Shown: piece by piece, positions 19,274 through 29,657 of the stretch
Layout of the letters: every line of letters begins with the position of its first letter
Numbering within the stretch: the stretch's first letter is position 1
NCBI GenBank assembly: GCA_027972325.1
Contig: JAPMOS010000008.1
Location: 12,501-76,500 of the forward strand
Source: Paratrimastix pyriformis
Lineage: Eukaryota; Preaxostyla; Paratrimastigidae
Length of the DNA stretch: 64,000 nucleotides
Direction of reading: 5' to 3'
Made by a program: the position numbers and the translations under genes
Notes under the pieces: model-generated
The model's database searches: none
Told to the model about the DNA's origin: nothing
The model's input: only the letters and a program-made list of their open reading frames with translations

Positions 19274-19494
19274 GGGGAAGCAGTAGTTCAGTTCAGGACA
19301 CCGTTTTCCGGAGCTTCGCCGCGCGGAAAAAAAACACAAAAACACGAGAACTCACTCACCCCGGTTGGAGCCGCATCGCCAGGACCCCCCCGGCAGCGTC
19401 ACCCCGCCCCGGTTAGAGCCGCACATGAAAACAAGTTCAAAAAAAAAAACAAAAAACCGAGAACACGCACACCCCGGTTGGAGCCGCATCGTCA
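18088..19494. other. Convergent intergenic region, no confident gene
   Basis: 1.4 kb between two 3' ends. A minus-strand frame at 18718-18957 (80 codons, MQVSRGCGYCSATVTGTQ) is the only protein-like stretch and has no recognised domain. About four 17-bp units of GTGTGGCTATGACCGGG lie at 19075-19145, a G tract at about 19240-19272, and three copies of CCCCGGTTGGAGCCGCA (one with TTAG) between 19365 and 19490, near the end of the next gene. No tRNA-like or snRNA-like sequence was recognised. Confidence 0.5.
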
Positions 19495-22078
19495 TCAAGG
19501 AGCCGGCGGCATGGGGGACATCCCCCCGGGTGAGTCAGGCAGACTCTGGCTGCCGCTGCCGCCGCCCAAGGCCTCCCAAATCCCGCCGGGCGACCCTGCG
19601 GGGGGCAGGACCCACCCACCGGACCCCCCGGGACTCGAGAATATCGACAGTCCCCCGAAAAATCCACCTCCCGGGGTACCATCCACACGCAGGAGCCCAC
19701 CGGCGCTCTGGGGGGTCCCGAGGCCAAAGAGCGACCCGCTGAAGGGGGTGCGGGGCGTGCCGGGGGTCAGCGGGAGAGGCAGGCCGCCACCCAGAGGGGG
19801 CGAGTGCGGTGGCGGGGGCGGTAGTGGGGGTTGGGATGATGTTGGGTCGCGGGAAAGCGAGTCCTCCAGAAGAAGGGCCGTGGTGGTGGTGGTCGTGACG
19901 AGGGGTGGTGGTGGCTGTTGCTGCTGCTGCTGGTGCTGGGAGGAGGACATGGTGGGTGAGATGGGCCGAGTACCCAGGGGTGATGCAGGCTGGGTCCCCA
20001 TGGGGGACTGGGACCCCAGGGGCGCCACTGGCTGGGAGGCGGACAGGAGCGGTGGTGAGAGGACCTGGGGCGATGCAGGCTGGGACTGGGACCCCAGGGG
20101 CACCACTGGCTGGGAGGCGGACAGGAGCGGGGGCGAGAGGACCCGGGGTGATGCAGGCGGGGAGAGGAGCGGGGGAGGAGAGAGAGACACCGTCCGGGGC
20201 AGGGGCGGGGGCGGGGGACGCCGGGGGCTGGCGGGCGGGCCGGGCGGGATGGCGGGCGAGAGCGGGGAGAAGAGGGAAAGTGACGAGAAGAACGTGGTGG
20301 ATGTGGGCCCGGCCAGGGTGGTGGTGGTAGTGGCGGTGGTGGCGGCGGTGGTCGGAGCAGCAGCATCAGTGGCAGTTGTGGTGGCAGAATGTAACCCCGC
20401 TGGTGGAGTGGGTGTGGTGGTGGTGGTGGTGGTGGCCTGCGCTGGTGGTGGTGGTGGTTCCGGGGACGAGGATGAGGACGATGATGATGATATTTCCTCA
20501 GCGCGCCGCCTCCAATGGGGGCTGTTGCTGCTGTTGCTGCTGTGGCTGTGCCAACAGTGGCGGTCGTCCATGCTGCTGCCGTGCTGCGAACCTGACGATC
20601 GGGACGAAGATGATGCTGCTGATGATGGTGATGGCGGCGATGGCGATGGCGATGCAGCGGGACGCCTGGGCTTCGGCTGTCGCGGCTTGTTCCGCTTCCG
20701 CGATGAAAATCCGTCTGCCGTCGCTGTCCCCGCGATTTCAGGAACACCCCCGGCACGAGCAGCAGCATCACCAACAGTCGACGTCTCCGTGCCCGTCGTC
20801 ATCGCCGCTGCCCCGATCCGGCCCGCATCCACGGCGCCCAGCACCTCCGCCGCAATGGCGGCCGCCACGGCGCCGGCCCGGGTGCGCGGGGCCCGAACGG
20901 GGTTGGCCAGGGCGACGACACGACGCAGTGGGAGCAGGCGGCGGGCCAGGGGACGCCGGCCCGTGCGCTGGGCCGAGGCCGGGGTGGCGGCGGGGTCCCG
21001 GGGTGGCGGCGAGCCGTCTGCGGCAGAAACGGAGGAGGCAGTGGCGGACAACCGGATTCGCTTGGCCCGGGCGGAGCGGGGCTTGGCAGCGGGCAGGGTG
21101 CGCGGGCGGGTAGAGCCGCTAGAACCCCGGGGTGACAGAACCAAACGCGCGGCGCCACTCGAACCCCGGGGTGACATAACCAACCGGAGTGGGGACCGGA
21201 ACCCGGCGCCCAGATGCCGGCCCTGTGGGCTCCCCGGCCAGCGGGGTGACCCGGGATGGAGCAGGGGCCGCTTGCGCGGGGGCAGGGTCCGCGTGGGCAT
21301 GGCCTGGTGGCAGGAGCCGGGGGTCTGAGTGGGCGGGGGCGGGGCCGACTGGGGCGTATGCACCAGGGGCGAGGCGGGAGGTCCGGGCAGGGGGGTCGTG
21401 GCAGGCTTGGGGGAGAGGGACGAGGGCAGGAGGGGGCTGGGAGGTGTGGATGGGCCCCCGGGTACTGTCGGAGCGGGAGCGGGAACAGTCAACGTGCCGT
21501 TGGTGGTGGTGATGGCGGCGGTGGAGGCGGTGCTGAGTCGGGGAGGAGAGGCAGATCCAGAGGTCGGAAGTACCAGGGGGCTGCCGACCCCCCGGTGTGA
21601 TCCACCCGCCGCGGTCACCCCGCTCCCGGTGTCCGGGGGCGAGTGGCTATCCCCCTGGGGCATGTGGCTATCCCCCTGGGGAAGCAGACTGACGCTTGGC
21701 GGCTTCCACCGGAGTGGTCGGCGCATGCGGTGTGGCGACGGACGCAGGCTGACACCCGGCGGGGCGGGCAGGACGGTGAGGGGCGGGACATGGTGCGGGG
21801 AGGGGAGGGGCGGCGGGGGCGGATTGACGGGCAGGTCGGGAGAGAGCAGCCCGGGGGATGGGGGCCGTGCGTTGGCTGCAGGTGGTGGTGGTGGTGGTGG
21901 TGGCACGGGTGGCAAGGTGCTGGTTCTGGGCGGGGTGGGAGGAGCCGACCATGCCCCGGTGATGTCGCCTGCCGCGGCCCTGGTGGCGTTGGATGACGGG
22001 GCGGGGGGGAGGGCTTGCTGCATGGGATGCGGCAGCACCGCCGTCCTCATCATCATCCGATGGACCTGCTTTTGTTGT

Positions 22079-22113
<35 letters not shown>

Positions 22114-22965
22114 CTGGTGGGGAATATGGGTACCCTGCCCAGGCATCCTGTTGATGCTGCTTGTGATGTTGTTGGTGGTTGTTACCCCGGGGATGCCGGC
22201 GGGCAGGTGGACGTGGGGCTGCCAGCCACTGCGGGTGAGGCACATCAGGGGATGGGACACCGCCGGGGGGATAGCCACGGGGGGACCTGCCTTCGCCGGG
22301 GGGATAGCCACTTGGGGGATAGCCACTGGGGCCATGGCCGAGGGGATAGCCACTGGGGCCTGGGGGATAGCCACGGGGTGGCGAGGCTTCGGCTGCCGAA
22401 CCGCGAGGGTCGATGCTGGCTGGGACGCTGCCGCGGGGGCAGGGGCGGGGGGGCGGGGGCGGGGACAGGATGGTACACAGAGCAGACGGGCCGGTGGGTC
22501 AGCGGGCCGGGCGGGGAGTCGCTGGTGCCCTGAGAGGCAACGGGTGCCGGTGCGGAGGAGGCGCCAATGAGCGGGAGAGTCCGGGTTGGTGGTGGTGGTG
22601 GTGGCGGCGGCGGCGGAGGCGGAGGCGCAGGTGGAGGGATGAGGCAGGCCGGGGGAGGATGATGTTGGTGGTGGGTGATGATGGTCTGCGGCGGGACGGG
22701 GGCGGATCGGGCCGGGGGGATAGCGGGCGAGACCAGGAGGGGATGAGGATGCTGCTGCTGCTGCTGCTGTTGTTGTTGTTGTTGCTTGACGAGAGGTGGG
22801 CGATCGCTGGGGTTGGGATTGGGCGCGGTTGTGGTGAGGGCGATGGGGTTCGGAAGGGTGACCGTGAGGGCTGGGGGAAGGGAGGCAGGGGCGTGGAGGG
22901 CACCGGTCGACGATGTGGAGGAGGAGAGGGCCGATGGGAGGAGCAGCGTCGGAACTACGGGTGGT

Positions 22966-22996
<31 letters not shown>

Positions 22997-23725
22997 GGGT
23001 GGATGGGCAGAATGAGGATTGGGGAACAGAGTGAACGACAATGCAAAAGGGATGCGCTAAGAATGGGGGGCCAGACCTGAGGCCAGATGTGTCGACTCAA
23101 CCGCGGGGAGGGAGCCGCTCGATGCAGCATGCGGCTTGAACCCCCCCATGAGGGTCGGGGGCATGGGCATGGGAACTGTCAGTCCCATGGGATGGAGCAG
23201 GGCCGCCACAGGCCCGGGGGCGATGATGGTGGCTGGTGCCGGGGTAATGGTGGCGCTCAGGTGTCGGTGCAAAAGATGCGTGGTGGATCCCGCCGCGGGG
23301 ATAGCCGCCGCCGGAAGTGCCAGAGAGGGAGGGGGATGTCGACGTTTGCCGAGTCCCTGCAGCGCAAGCCCGAGGGCAGTGGTTGGGGCGATCGGGCTGC
23401 CAAAGGTGCACCCGGGAGAGTTGGGCTTGGTGGCGGCAGTCGCGGTCGGATTGGCCGGGGTGAGGTTGACGGATGGCGGGCTGGGGACAGAAGCGCTTTG
23501 GGTGAGCAGTGCCATTTGGTCCTTTGGTGGGGCTGAGACGGGAAGCTGCTCGCCCACGAGTTGGTGTGTCGGGGAAGGAGGTGCCATCAGAGGAACCGGC
23601 GCTGTCGGGGCGGGGGGTTTCTGAATTGGCATGGTCGATGTTGGCGTTGTGCGGGCAAAATGCTTTCGGCCGGGGGCCCGGAGAACCACTGGTTTGGAGG
23701 GTTGGCTTGGCGTTTGCTGGTTCAT
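19495..23725 (-). CDS. Large Pro/Ser/Thr/Gln-rich low-complexity protein, probably nuclear
   Basis: Not recognised; the composition suggests a disordered regulatory protein. The start is MNQQTPSQPSKPVVLRAPGR (23725). Exon 1 runs to about 23084 (donor GTCTGG), exon 2 covers about 22869-22490 with a poly-Gln run and ends at donor GTCTGCTC, and exon 3 runs to the TGA at 19495. Features of exon 3: a VAIP repeat cluster (PVAIPQ, PVAIPPA), a 16-Gln run followed by KQVHRMMMR, SPRGSSG repeats, basic patches such as RKRNKPRQPKPRRP that could be nuclear localisation signals, poly-Ser and poly-Thr tracts, and a Gly/Pro/Phe-rich C-terminus (SGSLFGLGTPQSAGG). Rejoining exons 1 and 2 restores one frame (THLAS to ALTVTLPNPIA), which supports the intron. 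Confidence 0.6.
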
Positions 23726-23815
23726 CGAGCCATCTGGGGAGGGCCGCCGCAAGCCTGACACAAAGAAAATGCGGCTCTCGGGGAGCAGGAAACTCGCTGG
23801 CTGGTGGCGTCTTTC
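23726..23815. promoter_or_regulatory. Shared upstream region of a divergent gene pair
   Basis: 90 bp between the start codons of the Gln/Pro-rich gene (-) and the next gene (+). No repeat and no recognisable element was seen. Confidence 0.5.
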
Positions 23816-26186
23816 ATGGACGGTTTTACACTGACTCCCCTCTCGCTCGATGCTCTTCCACAAATTATTGAAGAAACTACGACATTGTGTAAGGCCTTAA
23901 ATGAGATCCCCGGCCCCGGACTCAAACAGGTGGTCGAGGACCGATGCAACCAGTTGCAGAAGTTCTACGCCGAACATGAATTAGACGAACGAGCCCTTGA
24001 CTTTGAGGCTCAAAGACTCAAGCTGAGAAAAGCTCTGGCAAATCTTCAGACGAACGGCCCGGCATTCACGACGGCTCCCCTCGCAACGCCACAGCCGCAC
24101 CCCGCTCCCGCCCAACAAACTACACAACAAACACTCACTTCTACACATCTTCAAACACAACAACGTCTCCCTGATCCCGTTCTTTCCTTACTCATTCCCA
24201 AATCTGCATCTGCTGGTGCCAAGCCCACCCCTAAGTCTGTGTCTCGCCTCCTCACTTTGTGCCTATTTCTTTTCTTTTCTTTTTGAACAGGGGAAAGACG
24301 AGCACCACTGGAGCGAAACTCACTCCCCGGACCGGCGTCAAGGTCTCCCACACCCCTCCGCTCTTTCCTCCATAACCGCGTTTCTCCTCGCCTGGCGTCA
24401 GACTCCTAGCTCGGCCCGCCCATCCACCGCAAAATCCTCCACCCGTCCCCGGGCCAACACCACCACCACCCGCAAGGTGACTCCAATCTACGACTGGGAG
24501 ATTGTCCCCTCGGCACCATCCTCGCAGCCCTCCTCCCCCTCCCCCTCCCCCTCCACCACGGCCGAGAGCGAGATGACTGAGACGGAGCTGGCCGATGTCC
24601 TGCGGGTGCTGGGGCTCTCCAACGGGCAGCGCGAGTTTCAGGTGAAGCTGACGCAGCAGGAATACGAGGCCCTCCTGGTCTGTCGATATTTCCCCTGTCG
24701 ACGTTCCCCTTGTCGGTATTCCCCCCTGTCGACGTCCCCCCTGTCGATATTCCCCGTCCCTGCTTCGCCCCACTTTTCCCCCGCTCATACCTGACCACCC
24801 CATGTTTTCCGCAGGCCCGTAAATCGCAGGTGAGCCCACTCCATGCCCGCGAAGTCTGTCGCCTTGCCCGCCTTGCCCTTGCCCGCCTTGCCGCCCCCCC
24901 CCCCCCCCATCTCCCATCCCTCCATCCCTGCCATATGCCTCTGCCCCTCCCCGACAGCCAACCCCATGCCGTCCGTCGCGTACGGGCCCGCCACGGTCGA
25001 TGCCATGTCTCCCCCCACACACACACACCTCAAACCCCTTCGCCCGACCTGTCTCTTCTCCCTCTCTGGTTTTGTTTTCCCGTTGCTTCTTTCCCTCTTT
25101 ACTCCACACCGCCGCCACTACCGCCACTGCACCCCATTCTCCTTCCACACACACACACACTCAATCAGGCAACCCTTCCTCAGCAGCAGCGGGCCCTACC
25201 GCGACCCCCCGAACCCGCTGCTGGGCGGCATCCGCCCTGCGACGCCCTCCAAGTGGGTCGCCGAGGAGCCCTTTGTCCCGCCCACCCCGGTGGGTGTCAC
25301 CCCCACATCCGTCCGGGCGATATACGCAGCCACCCAGCCCAGACACCCCGCCGGGGGAACGCTGACCCCGCCCCCGCCCGGGTCGCCCGGGGCTGGGTTT
25401 GCGGGGACCGTCCCGGACCCCTCGTCCCCATCGCGGGTCTGTCGCCTGGGGGTGATGGAGGCTGATTGATCACGCCTGATGAGGCAAGCACCCCAGGGAA
25501 TGGGTTGAGTTTTTTTTCTGCCCCTCAAACGTGGCGGGACAGTGCTCTCGCTGGATCACTTGCCCTCAAACCACTTTTTGGCCCTCTTTCTCCGCCAACC
25601 GACCGCCAGCTCACATCGCCCGCCCTTTGGCCTTTTTCTTCTTCGTCTTCGTCCTCATCCTCGTCATCATCATACACCGTCGTCGCCCAGTCATCGTCGC
25701 CCAGTCACCGTCATCCAGTCGTCGTCATCCAGTCGTCGTCGTCATCCAGTCGTCGTCATCATCCAGTCATCCAGTCTTCATCCTCATCATCACCGATCAT
25801 CATCCCCCACCCGCTCACGGCACCTTCTTCTTCGTCTTCTTCTCCATTCAGCGACGGCCCATGACCCCCAGCCGGATGCCGCCCTTCCTGAACAGCGGCA
25901 CCTCGTACATCGCCCCCGCGGAGGCCATCTTCCGGGAGGAGCTGCGGCCCATCGATCGGAGCAGCCACCTGGGCCAGCGCGACTTCGTCACGGCCCTCCC
26001 GTCCAGTCGGTCTGTCTGATGAATGCGATCGGGATTTTTTTTTTTGGGGGGGGGGGGGGGGGGGTGCAAGTGAGCCTGGACTGGGAAGTTTTGCTTGATG
26101 GATCTTTTCCTTTCCCCTCCATTTTTGGCACCCCCAGGGGCGGCACGGTGAACCGGCTGTACTCTTTCGGGTTCAACCCGGGGTGA
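23816..26186 (+). CDS. Unrecognised protein with N-terminal helical region
   Basis: The start is ATG 23816 (MDGFTLTPLSLDALPQIIEE). The N-terminal 80 residues look helical (QVVEDRCNQLQKFYAEHELD, FEAQRLKLRKALANL), followed by a Pro/Thr/Ser linker and a short conserved-looking stretch (TPIYDWEIVP). After an acidic turn comes MTETELADVLRVLGLSNGQR with EFQVKLTQQEYEALLARKSQ. Later exons give NPMPSVAYGPATVDAM, FLSSSGPYRDPPNPLLGG and PSKWVAEEPFVPPTPVGV. The end reads GGTVNRLYSFGFNPG-stop (TGA 26184-26186). Introns use GTCTGT, GTCTCC and similar; the junction near 24875 is uncertain. I do not recognise the family. Confidence 0.6.
24676..24765 (+). repeat. GTCGATATTCCCC / GTCGACGTTCCCC units
   Basis: Six or seven short units starting at the donor (GTCTGTCGATATTTCCCC), another case where an intronic array begins as a variant of its own 5' splice site. 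Confidence 0.75.
25051..25110 (+). repeat. Dispersed intronic repeat, family 2 (copy c)
   Basis: GTCTCTTCTCCCTCTCTGG, TTTTGTTTTCCCGTTGCTTC, TTTCCCTCTTTACTCCACAC, with a CA tract about 50 bp downstream, just before the acceptor at 25169. Sense to the host gene. Confidence 0.85.
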
Positions 26187-26465
26187 GAAAGACGCGCGCG
26201 CGCGGTCTCCTCCTCCCCTTCCCTAGCCCTTCCCTCCACCCCGATCCTTCTCTCGCCGGCTGCGTGATGTATTTCTCACATTCGATCTTCCTTTCTTTCT
26301 TTTCGCCTGGTTGCAGCCTGCCCACCCCACCTCTGCCCACCCTCGCACCCAACACCACAGCACATGTGTTATATTGTTGGTTGGTTGCCGGCGCTCGTTG
26401 ATTCGTGCGGCAAACGGCATCACACTGAAAAGAGTTGTTGTCCCGCCCGACACGCACACACCCCA
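26187..26465. other. Convergent intergenic region
   Basis: 279 bp between the 3' ends of the 23816 gene and the zinc-ribbon gene. Pyrimidine-rich on the + strand; no repeat array, gene or RNA recognised. Confidence 0.5.
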
Positions 26466-27015
26466 CTAAGAGAAAAGGTTGTCGGCGATGGTTCCCCCCA
26501 AGAACCCAAGTGCCCCAGCAGCGGCCAACGTCCCAATGCCCGCTCTGTGGACACGTGAGACAACTGCACGTGTTGGAAACGTTCGCAGACCCCATCGATG
26601 AGCTCGGACGAGGTGGAGGAGGTTCTTGAACAAGATACCCCTGTGGAGGGTAGGAGGGGTATTGTGGCTTGAATTGTGTTGTAGAGGAGGTTGGGGGTGG
26701 CGCGAGGTACAACGAGGCGCCGCAGGTTCCACACACTCTCTGGTCGCCTGCCCGCATTTTGATGGTATAGTTCTTGCACCGAGGACACGTGATTTCGTAT
26801 TCTGGTCCGGAGGACTGTTGCGGTGGCAGGGATGGCGGGGGGGCCGAGGGAACTTCGGTATATTGTTGGGATGAGGTTGATGGTGGTGGGTAATATTGCT
26901 GTTGCTGGAGGGACAGGAATTGTCCGTAGTGGAATTGGCAGAAGCCCCGAATTGTTGCGCGATCTGTGCAGCCCGTGACTTGACACCGTTGGGGGATGGC
27001 ACAAAGGTTGCCCAT
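26466..27015 (-). CDS. Small zinc-ribbon protein with Gly/Ala-rich hydrophobic C-terminus
   Basis: It starts at ATG 27013-27015 (MGNLCAIPQRCQVTGCTDRA). The first 30 residues carry CQVTGC and FCQFHY, a possible Cys/His metal site. A Pro/Gln linker follows, then a clear zinc ribbon CPRCKNYTIKMRAGDQRVCG with TCGASLYL (C-x2-C and C-x2-C). One intron of about 60 bp (donor GTCTGCG) joins RPSSSMG to AGIGTLAAAGALGFLGGTIA, a short hydrophobic segment, and the product ends DNLFS-stop (TAG at 26466). The total is about 175 residues. N-terminal MGN makes myristoylation possible (inference). Divergent from the isoaspartate methyltransferase gene with almost no spacer. Family unknown. Confidence 0.6.
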
Positions 27016-27072
27016 TTTATTATTTGCCTGCGAGTGGCAATCAAACGCGGTATGGCTGACTGATCATAACTT
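27016..27072. promoter_or_regulatory. Very short divergent promoter region
   Basis: At most about 57 bp separate the zinc-ribbon start from the first in-frame codons of the methyltransferase. An AT-rich ATTTTATTATTTG block lies directly upstream of the zinc-ribbon start. Confidence 0.4.
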
Positions 27073-28126
27073 GTGAAGGCAAACTTTTTTCGGATCAAAT
27101 TGCAGCAGCTCTCTCGCCTTTCTCACAATTCGCTGGTAAAAGAGATTATCAAACGCGTTGACCGTGCGAATTTTATCGATTCTGGGCAGCGGGGCATGGC
27201 TTACGCGGACATGTTTGTATTTTTGCCCTCTATCGGGTAGTTGATCAATGAGTTCAGGCCTTTGCCGATTGGAGCTGGAGCAACGATCAGCGCACCCCAT
27301 ATGCACGCAATAATGTTGGATCTGGCTGCTTCCCGAATTCAATCGGGATCGCATGTCCTCGACGTCGGCTCAGGTTCGGGTTACTGCACCGCTGTCTTCG
27401 CAGAGATGGTCTGCCGAGAAGAGGGTACACAGTACTGAAAGTCTCCGCGACATTCCAGTTGCGCGCAGCACCCGGCGGCGCAGGCCGGGGCAAGGTCTAC
27501 GGGATTGACCATGTTGCCCCTCTGGTGGAGCAGAGCCGGGCGAACATCAGAGGACACGATCCCACGATGCTTGAAAGCGGGTTGGTCGAGTTGATCGGTT
27601 TGCCTCCTCGTGCTTCCTGAATCTTTCACAAAAAAACTGAGCCCAGTGGGCGACGGGAGGCGAGGCTATCACCCCGGTGCTCCCTACCAAGTCATCCACG
27701 TCGGCGCCATGGTCGAAGACAGTCCGCCCAATCACAGTGGATCTTCCCCAAGGGTCACTGATACTCCTCTCCAGTCATCCCCCAGCCGTTTCTGGAGCAA
27801 CTGGCCCCCGGCGGCCGTCTGATTGTCCCCGTCCAGGTCTCTCTCACCTCATCTTTTTTTTTTTCCGGTCCTGTTCACACACCGCGGCTCTCCAGGGGAT
27901 GCTCATGACCATCGACAACACGGCCGAGCCCACAAACGAGCCTGCGCCCTCCACCGAACAGCTCTTCGCCCACACCAATGCCCTGGGGGTGCCGACAGTG
28001 GCCTTCCCGACGCACCGCTTCTACACCGAATCGCACATGGGGGTGGCCTTTGTCCCGCTGACGGACTTAGCCGAGCAGACCTCGGGACGGACCCGGCCCA
28101 CCCGGATCCTGTGGATGGGGTTCTAG
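27073..28126 (+). CDS. PCMT1: Protein-L-isoaspartate O-methyltransferase
   Basis: Repairs isoaspartyl residues by SAM-dependent methylation; cytosolic. Exons are about 27073-27208, 27258-27405, 27455-27587, 27647-27719, 27777-27836 and 27896-28126. Joined in frame they show the family landmarks: [22 protein letters not shown], the conserved region just before the SAM site; motif [30 protein letters not shown] (motif II region with the acidic ribose-binding residue); [18 protein letters not shown]; and PGGRLIVPV. Donors are GTTTGT, GTCTGC, GTTTGC, GTCCGC and GTCTCT, and the introns are mostly 50-60 bp. The C-terminus ends [10 protein letters not shown]-stop (TAG). The start codon is not resolved: the reading frame is open from 27070 but has no ATG, so a small first exon is likely. 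Confidence 0.9.
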
Positions 28127-28164
28127 AGATATGTAAATAGAAGGAAAACAGTGTCGTATTGGTG

Positions 28165-29526
28165 TTACAAGAGCAGCATTCGAGAGACTAATCGCTGGAT
28201 CAGGTCCTGGTGGAGGGCATCATCCCACAGGGTCATATACTCCGACTGGGCCCCCAGCAGGCCATCGAGGTCCTGGGCCCGGACACACTCCACCACCCGG
28301 GTCAGAGCCGCATGCATCTGCTCGGCAAATGCCCCGCCGTAGGTCCGGAAGATGCCTCCGTGCAGGTGGCCTGCCACGCCGAGGGCCTGGGTGGCCGACT
28401 GGGTCAGGAGGAGCAGCAGGCAGAGGGACACCCGAATCCGGATGGCCATCCGGAGGAGGGTCGGGTTGACGGTGGTGGATGTCTCCGTCAGGGATACCCA
28501 CCCCGGGACGGGCACTAGCGGCCTCAGGTCGAGGACACCCCCGGGGAGAACCTCTGTGGGAGTGGGTGTCTCCCCGGGCAGGGGAGGCGGCGCCCGGTCC
28601 AGAAACACGACCGGCTGGCGGCCGCTCGACCATGTGACTTTGGCAGTGCTTCCTGCCAGCTGCCCCTGCACCATACTCATGGCCCGGGTTAGGGTGTCCA
28701 CGGCCGTGTCGAGACTGTCCACACGCACACGCGCAGCGGCCGCCTCCATCATGCACTGCACCGAGCAGGCCATGAGGCTGGTGCTGCCCAGGGAGGTATC
28801 CACCCCGCCGGCAAACCATTGGGCGGCTTCGTCCAGGTAGGAAGCGCCTGAAAAAGAGAAGAGAGATTGGAACCCCGGTGAGTGACGTCGTGAATCGGCC
28901 GGCGGACCTTCGAGAGGTTGATGAAGCAGGGAGATGAAGGCGTGTCCGAGGTCTCGGAAAAGGCCCGCGCCAATGAGGCTACTCCCGGTAGTGGCTAAAA
29001 ACTAGACATAAAACTTGTCATTTTTGGGCCCCCCGACGGTTGGACCGGACCTTTTGAGCTGCCAGAGAGACACAATGTTCGGCCAACGCAATATCAGAAT
29101 CGTCGAATTCTGTCATGACATTGTCGAAATGTTGCGCCTCCAGAGGGGAGAGATTTTGTGGCGAAAAGGGTGGCGCGTAGTGATGCGAGCGCGCAGGAGT
29201 CGCGGAAGGCGTGGGCATGGGATAGATGGATGCCCAGAGAGCCCTGCAGGCTTCATTCAACGCCAGTGCTTCCTTGTCTGTGTGTTTTAGCTGGTGTTCG
29301 CAGCGAGAGATGACAGTCAGGAGGAAGGCGGCATACGAAAAGTTCCGTGAACGCAGTTGCTTCGTGACGATGCCGCGGGCGGAAGTGATGAGCTCGAGCG
29401 AGGGTGCCTTTTTGAGCTTCTGTTTGAGCTGCGAGAGAAAAACAAGGAGATCGTCCTTCTCGGCCAGGGCGCCTCAACAAAAACACGAAGAAATACCGAA
29501 GTTAGTCGATGTAACGTTCGGGGTCA
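28165..29526 (-). CDS. HAP40/F8A-like huntingtin-associated protein
   Basis: In animals HAP40 is an alpha-helical TPR-like protein that binds and stabilises huntingtin. The exons join to give a helical protein of about 400 residues: SQLKQKLKKAPSLELITSAR, FSYAAFLLTVISRCEHQL, then EALALNEACRALW, which resembles the EALALTEAARLFL stretch I recall from human F8A. It continues with GAGLFRDLGHAFISLLHQ, ASYLDEAAQWFAGG, CSVQCMMEAAAARV and SLDTAVDTLTRAMSMVQ in the same order as the F8A helices, then a Pro-rich loop, IRIRVSLCLLLLLTQSATQ and a C-terminal helix before TAA (28165). Donors GTCCGG and GTCCGC. A 23-bp intron (GTATTT...GAG) near 29481-29503 would supply the start MTPNVTSTNFG. Huntingtin itself is not in the window. 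Confidence 0.65.
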
Positions 29527-29657
29527 TAAAAACCGGACTGCCGGAATACGGGCGTGGCCCCCAAAGACGACACAGTGTGTTTCATGTTCTGTTGTGCACA
29601 TCGCTGAACCGATATAACATACAACTTCCGCAGCGTACAATCGCACTTCCGTAAACC

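Noticed and set aside
20800-21000. Possible histone-fold-like stretch (TRAGAVAAAIAAEVLGAVDAG) in the Pro-rich protein
   Set aside because: Only weak resemblance to the H2A helix region; the flanking sequence does not fit a histone.
19127-21328. 733-codon + strand frame rich in Gly/Arg/Val
   Set aside because: It is the antisense shadow of the Pro/Ser-rich minus-strand gene, whose introns and start fit.
27064-27354. 96-codon minus-strand frame overlapping the methyltransferase start
   Set aside because: It is antisense to clearly conserved methyltransferase exons.
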